In this document: positions 43,643 through 51,926 of the stretch, piece after piece | Layout of the letters: every line of letters begins with the position of its first letter | Numbering within the stretch: the first letter of the stretch is position 1 | Assembly (NCBI GenBank): GCA_002437815.1 | Contig: DJRP01000028.1 | Location: 49,366-113,365, forward strand | Direction of reading: 5' to 3' | DNA: 64,000 bases | Origin: Collinsella sp. UBA6357 | Lineage (GTDB): Bacteria > Actinomycetota > Coriobacteriia > Coriobacteriales > Coriobacteriaceae | Notes under the pieces: model-generated | Told to the model about the DNA's origin: nothing | The model's input: the letters and a program-made list of their open reading frames with translations, nothing else | Databases searched by the model: none | Translations under genes and position numbers: made by a program

Positions 43643-43782
43643 GGGGTGCTCCTTTGCGAAAATCCGGATGGATCGGGTGCTGATGGATAAGGTTGTACGC
43701 ATTCTAGCGTGAACACGGACCCCGGGCACGCCCCGCTTTGGAATAGACGGGCAGCCACCCCTGAAATGCTGCGGAAATATTG

Positions 43783-43798
43783 GAAACACGCTGGTTAC
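43783..43798. promoter_or_regulatory. GlnR-type box candidate upstream of the first liv binding-protein gene
   Basis: GAAAC at 43783-43787, six bases, then GTTAC at 43794-43798, the half-site order GAAAC-n6-GTNAC seen in GlnR sites. A further GTAAC at 43811-43815 follows. It lies 105 bp before the ATG and also in the upstream region of hom on the other strand. Confidence 0.5.
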
Positions 43799-43902
43799 AT
43801 GCGCTGCCGCGTAACAAATCGTTCACGTTTGCCCCATAGCATCTCTCGATGTACCGCACAAAGGCCGCGCTACTTGCTCGGCCCCGACGGATGGGGGATA
43901 CC

Positions 43903-45069
43903 ATGACCTGTCTCAACCATGCACTCGATCGCAGACATTTTCTAGGCGGTGTCGCCGCGCTTGGCAGCACCGCGCTGCTCGCTGGCTGCTCTTCGGGGGC
44001 GACGGATGACGGTTCCGGCTCCGATGACGGATCGTTCAAGATCGGTATGATCGGCCCTCTTACGGGCGCGGCGGCCACTTACGGCGTCTCGGCCGAGCAG
44101 GGCGCCAAACTCGCCGTCAAGGACTTCTCGACCAAGTCGCTTAAGCTCGTGCTTAAATCCGAGGACGATGTCGCCGACGGCGAGAAGGCCATCAATGCGT
44201 TCAACACGCTTGCCGACTGGGGCATGCAGGCGCTTGTGGGCCCTGTTACCACCGGTGCGGCCGTTGCCGTCTCGGGCGAGATCTCCGATGACATGCTCAT
44301 GATCACGCCGTCGGCATCCTCGCTCGATGTCACCAAGGGCAAGTCGACGGTTTTCCAGGTGTGCTTTACCGACCCCACGATGGGCACGAGCGCCGCTAAG
44401 TTCTTGGCGGAGAAATACGCTGACCAAAAGATCGCCCTGTTCTACAACGCGGGCGACACCTACAGCTCGGGTGTGGCGGACGCCTTTGCCGCGCAGGCCA
44501 AGAAGTCCAAGCTCGACGTCGTGGCGACGGAGACCTTCAAAGACGATTCGTCCACAAGCTTCACCACGCAGCTCACCTCGGTCAAGGAGGCCGGTGCCAC
44601 GCTCATCTTTGCACCGATTTACTACACGCCCGCCTCGGTTCTGCTTAAAAATGCGAGCGACATGGGCTACGACATGACGCTCATGGGCACCGACGGTATG
44701 GACGGTTTGCTTTCGGTCGAGGGCTTCGACACTTCGCTTGCCGAGGGCGTGCTGCTCATGACCCCGTTCTCCGCCGATGACGAGAAAAACGCCGACTTCG
44801 TCAAGGCGTACCAAGATGAGTACGGCGAGACGCCCAACCAGTTCGCCGCCGACGCCTACGATTGCGTGCATGCCATCGTCGAGGCGATCGATAAGGCCGG
44901 TATCGATACGGCGGGCGCGGGATCCGATATCGCCACGGACCTTGCGAAAGCGATGCGCAAGATCAAGATCGACGGGTTGACCGGTGAGCTTTCGTGGAAC
45001 GACAAGGGTCAGGTCGAGAAGCCCGCCACGGCCTATGTCATCCAGGACGGCAAATACATCGCGGCGTAG
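43903..45069 (+). CDS. livJ: Branched-chain amino acid ABC transporter binding lipoprotein, paralogue 1
   Basis: The 388-residue LivJ/LivK-type periplasmic-type binding protein (Peripla_BP_6) has FKIGMIGPLTGAAATYG near residue 46 and a ligand-binding region with STVFQVCFTDPTMGTS. The signal segment DRRHFLGGVAALGSTALLAG followed by the lipobox Cys has a twin-arginine pair, so it may be Tat-exported and lipid-anchored. It delivers Leu, Ile or Val to LivHMGF. ATG 43903 has GGGGGATA upstream; an in-frame ATG at 43891 overlaps that site. A close paralogue follows 277 bp downstream. Confidence 0.9.
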   Translation: MTCLNHALDRRHFLGGVAALGSTALLAGCSSGATDDGSGSDDGSFKIGMIGPLTGAAATYGVSAEQGAKLAVKDFSTKSLKLVLKSEDDVADGEKAINAFNTLADWGMQALVGPVTTGAAVAVSGEISDDMLMITPSASSLDVTKGKSTVFQVCFTDPTMGTSAAKFLAEKYADQKIALFYNAGDTYSSGVADAFAAQAKKSKLDVVATETFKDDSSTSFTTQLTSVKEAGATLIFAPIYYTPASVLLKNASDMGYDMTLMGTDGMDGLLSVEGFDTSLAEGVLLMTPFSADDEKNADFVKAYQDEYGETPNQFAADAYDCVHAIVEAIDKAGIDTAGAGSDIATDLAKAMRKIKIDGLTGELSWNDKGQVEKPATAYVIQDGKYIAA

Positions 45070-45125
45070 CGGCCGCGAAAGAGGACTTTCAACCCGCGGG
45101 GTGTTTAAACACGGCAAGGTGTCTT

Positions 45126-45152
45126 GTAACAAAATGGAAACATTACTTTCAC
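45126..45152. promoter_or_regulatory. GlnR-type box candidate upstream of the second liv binding-protein gene
   Basis: GTAAC at 45126-45130, six bases, GAAAC at 45137-45141, then six bases and TTCAC at 45148-45152. The first two half-sites exactly match GTNAC-n6-GAAAC. Confidence 0.55.
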
Positions 45153-45304
45153 ACATTAAAGTGCCAAAACTTGCATAAATATCGCTAGATATAAGAATTC
45201 CTGAATATTTGCGTCTAACGAGAAATTAATTCGAAATAGACGGCACTGTCGCAGGCTAAAGCGTCTACTATTTTGCGAACGCCGAACACGGCGCAGGATG
45301 GTTT

Positions 45305-45325
45305 GTCGGGCAAAGAACGCCCGAC
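45305..45325 (+). other. Hairpin in the leader of the second liv binding-protein gene
   Basis: GTCGGGC at 45305-45311 pairs with GCCCGAC at 45319-45325 around AAAGAAC, about 21 bp before the ATG. It may affect message stability or translation. Confidence 0.4.
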
Positions 45326-45346
45326 GAGAATTGAGAGGAGAGCCGC

Positions 45347-46540
45347 ATGTCGAGCCTCACCGGTAAGTCATTCAACCCTGTTATGAATCGCAGGAGCGTT
45401 ATCGCGAGCGCAGCAGGTCTGGGGGCTACGGCTATTCTAGCCGGTTGCTCCTCCAACGGCGGAGATTCCAAGTCCGGTTCCGCTTCCGAGGGCGGTACCT
45501 TCAAGATCGGCACCATCGGACCGCTGACCGGTGCCGCCGCCTCCTACGGCAAGTCCGTCACCCAGGGCGTCGAGCTCGGTTGCAAGGACTTCTCCACCAA
45601 GAGCCTGAAACTCACCAGTAAGGCCGAGGATGACGTCGCCGACGGCGAGAAGTCCGTCAACGCCTTCAATAACCTCTGCGACTGGGGCATGCAAGCTCTT
45701 GTCGGCCCCACCACCACCGGTGCGTCGGTTGCCGTCGCCGAGGAGTGCGCCAAGGACCCCAAGATGTTCATGATCACCCCGTCCGCGTCCTCCACGGACG
45801 TCACCAAGGGCAAGGACAACGTCTTCCAGGTCTGCTTCACCGATCCCAACCAGGGCGTCAACGCCGCCAAGTTCCTTGCCGACAAGTATCCCGACGAGAA
45901 GTACGTCCTGTTCTACAACTCCGGCGACGCATACTCCTCGGGTATCGCCGACGCCTTCAAGGCCCAGGCAAAGAAGTCTAAGCTTGAGGTTGTTGACGTG
46001 GAGACCTTCAAGGACGATTCCGCCACCAGCTTCACCAACCAGTTGACCAAGGCCAAGGAGGCTGGCGCCACCATGATCTTCGCGCCAATCTACTATACTC
46101 CGGCGTCTGTCCTGCTCAAGAACGCCAAGGACATGGGCTATGACGTCAAGATGATGGGTTGCGACGGCATGGACGGCATCTTGGGCGTCGAGGGCTTCGA
46201 TACCTCTCTCGCCGAGGGCCTGCTGCTCATGACCCCGTTCTCCGCCGACGACGAGAAGAATGCTGACTTCGTCAACGCCTATAAGGACAAGTACGGCGAG
46301 ACGCCCGACCAGTTTGCCGCCGATGCCTATGATGGCGTGCATGCCGTGGCCGAGGCTCTGAAAGAGGCCGGCCTGGGTGCTGATGCCGATGCGACCGAGG
46401 TGGCCGAGAAGCTGTCCGAGGCTATGCGCAAGATCAAGGTCGAGGGCCTCACGGGCAACCTTTCCTGGAACGATAAGGGCCAGGTGCAGAAGGATCCCAC
46501 GGCTTATGTCATCACCGACGGCAAGTACGTACAGGCCTAA
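45347..46540 (+). CDS. livJ: Branched-chain amino acid ABC transporter binding lipoprotein, paralogue 2
   Basis: The 397-residue protein is closely similar along its length to the one at 43903, sharing FKIGTIGPLTGAAASYG and AEGLLLMTPFSADDEKNADF. Its signal segment MNRRSVIASAAGLGATAILA plus the lipobox Cys again carries an Arg pair. Main differences lie in the N-terminus and the ligand-region surface, so the two may differ in preferred amino acid. It is the gene next to livH. The start at 45347 follows GAGAGGAGAG. Strong preference for C-ending Lys and Asn codons (AAG/AAC) suggests high expression. Confidence 0.92.
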   Translation: MSSLTGKSFNPVMNRRSVIASAAGLGATAILAGCSSNGGDSKSGSASEGGTFKIGTIGPLTGAAASYGKSVTQGVELGCKDFSTKSLKLTSKAEDDVADGEKSVNAFNNLCDWGMQALVGPTTTGASVAVAEECAKDPKMFMITPSASSTDVTKGKDNVFQVCFTDPNQGVNAAKFLADKYPDEKYVLFYNSGDAYSSGIADAFKAQAKKSKLEVVDVETFKDDSATSFTNQLTKAKEAGATMIFAPIYYTPASVLLKNAKDMGYDVKMMGCDGMDGILGVEGFDTSLAEGLLLMTPFSADDEKNADFVNAYKDKYGETPDQFAADAYDGVHAVAEALKEAGLGADADATEVAEKLSEAMRKIKVEGLTGNLSWNDKGQVQKDPTAYVITDGKYVQA

Positions 46541-46572
46541 TCGACCGCCTTACATAGTGCGGTTTTGAGTCC

Positions 46573-46602
46573 AAGCAGGAAAGGTCCGAGCCTTTCCTGC
46601 TT
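46573..46602 (+). terminator. Intercistronic hairpin between binding protein and livH
   Basis: AAGCAGGAAAGG at 46573-46584 pairs perfectly with CCTTTCCTGCTT at 46591-46602. The T-tail is weak (GCTTC), so it probably gives partial termination and higher expression of the binding protein than of the membrane subunits. Confidence 0.7.
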
Positions 46603-46639
46603 GCTTCATATCGGGGGGCGGTGTAACGCCTCTGTTTCA

Positions 46640-46666
46640 GAAACGTATCTGTAACCAATTCGAAAG
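46640..46666. promoter_or_regulatory. GlnR-type box candidate upstream of livH
   Basis: GAAAC 46640-46644, six bases, GTAAC 46651-46655, six bases, GAAAG 46662-46666, a three-half-site array with constant 6-bp spacing. GTAAC 46623-46627 and GTTTC 46634-46638 lie just upstream. The last half-site overlaps the livH ribosome site. Confidence 0.55.
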
Positions 46667-46679
46667 GGGGATGTGGAAC

Positions 46680-47561
46680 ATGACGGTCTTTATCCAATAT
46701 CTGGTCAACGGCCTGTCCATGGGCAGCGTTTACGCCATCATCGCGTTGGGCTACACCATGGTGTACGGCATCGCCAAGATGCTCAACTTCGCCCATGGCG
46801 ATGTCATCATGGTCGGCGCCTACGTCTCGTTCTGCGCAACGTCCTATATCGGTCTGCCGGGCTGGGTCTCGGTGATTCTGTCCTGCGTGGTCTGTACCGT
46901 GCTCGGTGTGCTCATCGAGGGCTTGGCTTACAAACCGCTGCGCCAGGCCGGTCCGCTCGCCGTTCTCATCACCGCTATCGGCGTCTCCTACTTTCTGCAG
47001 AACGCCGCGCAGCTGCTGTGGGGTGCTACGCCCAAGAACTTCACCTCGCTTATCACGTTCCCGGTGCCTGAGTTCTTGGCACGCTACAACGTGAGCGCCG
47101 TTTCGCTCGTCACCATCTTCGCATGCCTTGTCATCATGGCAGGTCTTATGTTCTTCACGGGCAAGACCAAGATGGGCAAGGCCATGCGCGCCGTGTCCGA
47201 GGATAAGGCGGCGGCGCAGCTCATGGGCATCAACGTCAACCGCACCATCTCGATGACGTTTGCCATCGGGTCGGCCCTTGCCGCCATCGCCGGCGTGCTG
47301 CTGTGCTCCTACTCGCCGGTGCTTCAGCCCACCACGGGTGCCATGCCCGGTATCAAGGCCTTCACGGCCGCCGTCTTCGGTGGTATCGGTTCGATCCCCG
47401 GTGCCTTTGTCGGCGGAATCCTTATCGGCATCATCGAAGCCATGGCACAGGCTTACATCTCCACGAGCCTGGCCAACTCCATCGTGTTCGCCGTGCTGAT
47501 CGTCGTCCTGCTCGTCAAGCCTGCCGGCCTCCTGGGCAAGTATGTTCCGGAGAAGGTGTAG
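46680..47561 (+). CDS. livH: Branched-chain amino acid ABC transporter permease LivH
   Basis: The 293-residue permease has about eight hydrophobic segments, with the LivH signature YLVNGLSMGSVYAIIALGYTMVYGI split over residues 6-30 and the EAA-type loop AAAQLMGINVNRTISMTFAIG near residue 180. It pairs with LivM in the membrane. ATG 46680 is chosen because GAAAGGGGG lies 9 nt upstream; ATG 46671 abuts that site. Confidence 0.93.
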   Translation: MTVFIQYLVNGLSMGSVYAIIALGYTMVYGIAKMLNFAHGDVIMVGAYVSFCATSYIGLPGWVSVILSCVVCTVLGVLIEGLAYKPLRQAGPLAVLITAIGVSYFLQNAAQLLWGATPKNFTSLITFPVPEFLARYNVSAVSLVTIFACLVIMAGLMFFTGKTKMGKAMRAVSEDKAAAQLMGINVNRTISMTFAIGSALAAIAGVLLCSYSPVLQPTTGAMPGIKAFTAAVFGGIGSIPGAFVGGILIGIIEAMAQAYISTSLANSIVFAVLIVVLLVKPAGLLGKYVPEKV

Positions 47562-47570
47562 GTGTCTCAT

Positions 47571-48647
47571 ATGAAATTCCTCAAAGACAAGCAGACCCGT
47601 CACGACTTCGTGACCTACGGGCTGTGTATCCTGGCGTTTGCCATCGTGTTTTTTATGCAATCAAGCCATATGATTCCGCGCATGATCGCCGGTCAGTTGG
47701 TTCCCATCACGGCCTATATCGTCATGGCCATCTCGCTCAACCTCGTCGTGGGCGTTGCGGGCGATCTGTCGCTCGGCCATGCGGGCTTTATGAGTGTCGG
47801 TGCCTATACGGGCATTGTCACGGCCGTGGCGCTCGAGAGCTCCGTTCCCTCCGACCCCATTCGTCTTGTGATCTCCATTGTGGTCGGTGCCGTGGCCGCC
47901 GCCATCTTGGGTGCGCTCATCGGTATCCCCGTCCTGCGCCTGCGTGGTGACTACCTGGCTATCGTGACCCTCGCTTTCGGCGAGATCATTAAAGAAGTCG
48001 TTACCTGCCTTATCGTCGGTGTCGACTCCAACGGCCTGCACGTGATCTTTAACATCAGCGGCAACTCGACGGTTGACGATCTACACCTGCTGTCTGATGG
48101 AACGGCCATCATCAAGGGCGCTCAGGGCGCCTCGGGTGTGTCGACGTATTCCACGTTTGTCGCCGGCGCCATCTTGGTGCTGATCGCGCTCGTGATCGTG
48201 CTCAACCTGGTCCGCAGCCGCACCGGTCGCGCCATCATGGCCGTCCGCGACAACCAGATCGCAGCCGAGTCCGTCGGCATCTCCGTCACCAAGTATCGTA
48301 TGGTCGCCTTCGTGGTCTCCGCGGCGCTTGCCGGTGCCGCAGGAGCGCTGTTTGGCGGCAACTTCTCGCAGCTGTCTGCTACCAAGTTCGACTTCAACAC
48401 CTCGATCCTCATCCTTGTGTTCGTCGTCCTGGGCGGTCTGGGCAACATGCGCGGTTCCGTTATCGCTGCGGCATTGCTCACCATTCTGCCGGAGGCACTG
48501 CGTCAGTTCTCCGACTACCGCATGCTCATCTATGCCATCGTTTTGATCCTGGTCATGCTGTTCACCAACAACCCACAGCTTAAGGCCATGATCGAGCGGT
48601 TCAAATCAAAGGGAAAGAAGAAGGAGGTGGCCTGCGATGCCAAGTAA
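47571..48647 (+). CDS. livM: Branched-chain amino acid ABC transporter permease LivM
   Basis: The 358-residue permease has the LivM features AYIVMAISLNLVVGVAGDLS near residue 43 and GHAGFMSVGAYTG, and the EAA-type loop AAESVGISVTKYRMVAFVVS near residue 226. GTG 47562, which follows the livH stop directly, is an alternative start. It overlaps livG by 11 bp, so the genes form one operon. Confidence 0.93.
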   Translation: MKFLKDKQTRHDFVTYGLCILAFAIVFFMQSSHMIPRMIAGQLVPITAYIVMAISLNLVVGVAGDLSLGHAGFMSVGAYTGIVTAVALESSVPSDPIRLVISIVVGAVAAAILGALIGIPVLRLRGDYLAIVTLAFGEIIKEVVTCLIVGVDSNGLHVIFNISGNSTVDDLHLLSDGTAIIKGAQGASGVSTYSTFVAGAILVLIALVIVLNLVRSRTGRAIMAVRDNQIAAESVGISVTKYRMVAFVVSAALAGAAGALFGGNFSQLSATKFDFNTSILILVFVVLGGLGNMRGSVIAAALLTILPEALRQFSDYRMLIYAIVLILVMLFTNNPQLKAMIERFKSKGKKKEVACDAK

Positions 48648-49497
48648 GTTCGAATTCAAGAAGGGCAAGATGGTTCCGTATCCTTCCGGCGCCATCGTCC
48701 CCGATCGCGATCTGGGGGAGCGCCCCGCACTTGAGTGCATCCATCTGGGCATTGAGTTCGGCGGCCTCAAAGCGGTCGATGACTTCAGCCTTACGATCGG
48801 CAAGACCGAGATCGCCGGCCTGATCGGCCCCAACGGCGCCGGCAAGACCACAGTTTTCAATCTGCTCACCAAGGTCTATCAGCCTACGCACGGCACGATC
48901 CTCCTCGACGGCGAGGATACCTCCGGCAAGACCGTCAGCCAGGTCAACCGCATGGGTATCGCCCGTACGTTCCAAAACATTCGCCTGTTCGATACTATGT
49001 CCGTCGAGGACAACGTCAAGGTCGGCCTTCATAACCAGGAGAAGTACTCCGGCGTCGAAGGCGTGCTCCGCCTGCCCACGTACTGGAAACATGAGAAGGC
49101 GGCCCACGAGCGCGCCATGGAGCTGCTCTCTATCTTCGATATGGAGCACCTCGCCAACGAGCAGGCCGGTTCGTTGCCCTACGGCGCCCAGCGACGTCTC
49201 GAGATCGTCCGCGCCCTTGCGACCAACCCCAAGCTGTTGCTGCTCGACGAGCCGGCGGCCGGCATGAACCCGTCCGAGACGGCCGAGCTCATGGAGAACA
49301 TCGTCAAGATCCGCGATACCTTCGGTATCGCGATCATGCTTATCGAGCATGATATGTCGCTCGTCATGAATATCTGCGAGGGCATCTGCGTACTCAACTT
49401 CGGCAAAGTTATCGCCAAGGGTACGGCGCAGGAGATCCAAAACAACGAGGCCGTCATCGAGGCCTATCTGGGCAAGCAGGACAAGGGGGAGAACTAA
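48637..49497 (+). CDS. livG: Branched-chain amino acid ABC transporter ATPase LivG
   Basis: The 286-residue ATPase has Walker A GLIGPNGAGKTTVFN near residue 64, the LivG-typical ARTFQNIRLFDTMSVEDNV, ABC signature LPYGAQRRLEIVRAL near residue 182 and Walker B LLLLDEPAAGMNP. The first 30 residues are an extension rich in Lys before the ABC fold. Its start overlaps livM; the next gene starts immediately after its stop. Confidence 0.95.
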   Translation: MPSKFEFKKGKMVPYPSGAIVPDRDLGERPALECIHLGIEFGGLKAVDDFSLTIGKTEIAGLIGPNGAGKTTVFNLLTKVYQPTHGTILLDGEDTSGKTVSQVNRMGIARTFQNIRLFDTMSVEDNVKVGLHNQEKYSGVEGVLRLPTYWKHEKAAHERAMELLSIFDMEHLANEQAGSLPYGAQRRLEIVRALATNPKLLLLDEPAAGMNPSETAELMENIVKIRDTFGIAIMLIEHDMSLVMNICEGICVLNFGKVIAKGTAQEIQNNEAVIEAYLGKQDKGEN

Positions 49498-50211
49498 ATG
49501 GCAGATCCGATGCTTTCCGTCTATAACATCAATGTCTGGTACGGTGCCATCCACGCCATCAAAAACATCTCCTTCGAGGTCAACGAGGGCGAGATCGTGG
49601 CGCTTATCGGGGCCAACGGCGCCGGCAAGTCGACGACGCTCAAAACCGTTTCGGGGCTTTTGCGCTCCAAGACCGGTTCCATCAAGTTCATGGGCGAGGA
49701 CATTACCCATGCACCGGCAGATAAACTGGTCGGCAAGGGTTTGGCGCAGGTTCCGGAGGGTCGCCGTGCCTTTTTGGAAATGACGGTTGAGGAAAACCTC
49801 GAGATGGGTGCCTATACGCAACCTAAATCGACCGTCGCCCCGGGTATCGAGCGCGTCTATGATCAGTTCCCGCGCCTGAAGGAGCGCCGTCGTCAGGTTG
49901 CCGGCACACTTTCGGGCGGCGAGCAGCAGATGCTCGTGATGGGTCGCGCTCTTATGAGCAACCCTAAGCTGCTCATGCTCGACGAGCCTTCTATGGGTTT
50001 GGCACCGATTCTCATCGAGCAGATCTTCCAGATCGTCGAGGATCTGCACAAGGCCGGAACCACGGTTCTTCTGGTAGAACAGAACGCCCAGATGGCGCTC
50101 TCGATCGCCACGCGCGGTTATGTACTCGAGACCGGCAACATTACCATGACCGGAACCGGTCAAGAGCTGCTGCACGACGATAACGTGCGCAAGGCCTATC
50201 TCGGCGGCTAA
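49498..50211 (+). CDS. livF: Branched-chain amino acid ABC transporter ATPase LivF
   Basis: The 237-residue ATPase has Walker A ALIGANGAGKSTTLK near residue 34, GLAQVPEGRRAFLEMTVEEN, ABC signature LSGGEQQMLVMGRAL near residue 139 and Walker B LLMLDEPSMGLAP. It completes the LivHMGF complex with both ATPases encoded in tandem. ATG lies directly after the livG stop. The operon ends at the terminator at 50255. Confidence 0.95.
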   Translation: MADPMLSVYNINVWYGAIHAIKNISFEVNEGEIVALIGANGAGKSTTLKTVSGLLRSKTGSIKFMGEDITHAPADKLVGKGLAQVPEGRRAFLEMTVEENLEMGAYTQPKSTVAPGIERVYDQFPRLKERRRQVAGTLSGGEQQMLVMGRALMSNPKLLMLDEPSMGLAPILIEQIFQIVEDLHKAGTTVLLVEQNAQMALSIATRGYVLETGNITMTGTGQELLHDDNVRKAYLGG

Positions 50212-50254
50212 CGAGTCGACGCTGCGCGACATTCGAGGTTACATGATGCCATCT

Positions 50255-50295
50255 AAAGGGCGGGGCATGGCCATGGGGTCTGTGCCCCGCCCTTT
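50255..50295 (+). terminator. Terminator after the liv operon
   Basis: AAAGGGCGGGGCA at 50255-50267 pairs with TGCCCCGCCCTTT at 50283-50295, ending in TTTT. Confidence 0.85.
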
Positions 50296-50412
50296 TCATA
50301 TCGATCTGCACGCTCTCGGCGCCGTTCGCCCCTGTCTGCCCATCTTGGAAATATCCATGCATTGCTATATTGTTCAGCGATGATGAAGGTACGTCTTCCT
50401 GGAGGTCCATAG

Positions 50413-51090
50413 ATGCTGTACGAATTCTGTGCCGAGAACTTCGAACGGGTGCCCGCTGCCATCATGGGCGGTGCCGGGCGCATCGAGCTCTGCGACAACC
50501 TCGCCGTGGGCGGCACGACGCCTTCCATCGGTACCATCCAAATGGTCACTGACTATTGCCATGATCACCAAACGCTCGTGTTCTGCATGGTTCGCCCCCG
50601 TGGTGGGGACTTTTGCTATACCGATGCCGAGCTCGACGTGATGGATCTTGACCTGTGCGCCGCGTGCGGCCTTGGTGTCGATGGTGTCGTATTCGGCTGC
50701 GTTGCGAACAGCAGGGGGTCGAACGTCATCGACGAGCGCGCCCTCAGCCGTCTCATGGAGGCAGTTTCGGATGCCCGCGCCGCTCGCGATGGCGAGACGC
50801 TCGGCATCACGTTCCATATGGCCTTCGACACCCTTGGGCCGGAGGCCCAACTCGATGCCATCGACATGCTCGCCGACTGCGGTGTCACCCGCGTTCTCAC
50901 GCACGGTGGCGCCTCGGGCACGCCGATCGAGGAAAACCTCGGTCATCTCTCCAAACTTATCGAGTACGCTGGGGATCGTCTGACGATTCTGCCGGGTGGC
51001 GGCATCACCACCGCCAACCGCGATGCGGTCGCCGCGGCGCTCGGCGTGGAAGAGCTCCATGGTACCGGGATCGTTTCTCTGGAGGGCTAG
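50413..51090 (+). CDS. cutC: CutC family protein
   Basis: The 225-residue TIM-barrel protein has GAGRIELCDNLAVGGTTPSIG near residue 20 (shown in part), VFCMVRPRGGDFCYTDAE near residue 56, GITFHMAFDT near residue 133 and TILPGGGIT near residue 195. CutC was linked to copper homeostasis in E. coli, but its real role is unsettled. It is followed 4 bp later by a GalT-like gene, suggesting co-transcription. Confidence 0.85.
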   Translation: MLYEFCAENFERVPAAIMGGAGRIELCDNLAVGGTTPSIGTIQMVTDYCHDHQTLVFCMVRPRGGDFCYTDAELDVMDLDLCAACGLGVDGVVFGCVANSRGSNVIDERALSRLMEAVSDARAARDGETLGITFHMAFDTLGPEAQLDAIDMLADCGVTRVLTHGGASGTPIEENLGHLSKLIEYAGDRLTILPGGGITTANRDAVAAALGVEELHGTGIVSLEG

Positions 51091-51094
51091 AACC

Positions 51095-51892
51095 ATGGCA
51101 CTTGTCTTTGACGTCAAGCAGGCAAGCGGTAAACCCGACGACAACCGCCGTCCGGGGACGTCATGTCCGTTTTGCGACGTCAAGGGGCTGCGGAACATCA
51201 TTCGTCGCGAAGGTGACTGTATCTGGCTTCAAAACAAATTCAGGACGTTGCGCGACACCTGTCAGACGGTGCTGATCGAGTCTGCCGCACATGAAGCCGA
51301 TTTGACGTCTTATGCGCCAGATGAGCTGCATCATATCGTGCGGTTTGCCCTCGGCTGCTGGCAGCAGATGATAGATTCGCGCCAGTATCGAAGCGTGCTC
51401 ATGTACAAGAACAAGGGGCCGCTTTCGGGCGGTAGTCTCGTGCACCCACACATGCAGATCGTGGGGCTGAAGCATGAGGACGGTTGCGCGGCATTGAGCT
51501 CCAAGAATTTTTCAGGTATCGACGTTTGGTCTCGCGGACGCGTCTCGGTCAATATCTCGACCGAGCCCATCATGGGTTTTTTCGAGGTCAACATCATGGC
51601 GCCGCAGGGCATAGCCTCAAGTGCTGCAGCGCGCGATATCACCGATACCGACCGGTTCGCCGACGCCATTCAGGCCGCGCTTCGCTACATCCTCGATGAG
51701 CATCATGGCGGTCAGGCAGAATCCTACAATCTCTTCTTCTACCATATCGATGGCAAGACGATCGCCAAGGCTCTTCCACGCTGGGTGGTTTCGCCTTACT
51801 TTGTCGGTTATCGTCTGGCCCAAGTCAACGCGGAGACCACACTCGATAGAGATGCAGAGGCTCTCTCTGCTCGCCTATCTGTGCTTCGTTAA
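51095..51892 (+). CDS. GalT/HIT-superfamily protein (DUF4931-like)
   Basis: The 265-residue protein has TSCPFCDVKGL near residue 22 as a zinc site, LIESAAHEADL near residue 64 and SGGSLVHPHMQIVGL near residue 112, the HxH active-site block of galactose-1-phosphate uridylyltransferase relatives. It probably moves a nucleotidyl group or acts as a hydrolase; the substrate is unknown. ATG 51095 follows GGAGGGC, and cutC ends just upstream. Confidence 0.75.
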   Translation: MALVFDVKQASGKPDDNRRPGTSCPFCDVKGLRNIIRREGDCIWLQNKFRTLRDTCQTVLIESAAHEADLTSYAPDELHHIVRFALGCWQQMIDSRQYRSVLMYKNKGPLSGGSLVHPHMQIVGLKHEDGCAALSSKNFSGIDVWSRGRVSVNISTEPIMGFFEVNIMAPQGIASSAAARDITDTDRFADAIQAALRYILDEHHGGQAESYNLFFYHIDGKTIAKALPRWVVSPYFVGYRLAQVNAETTLDRDAEALSARLSVLR

Positions 51893-51926
51893 GCGCATTG
51901 GTGCCAAGGATGGGCAGAGGGACTCT

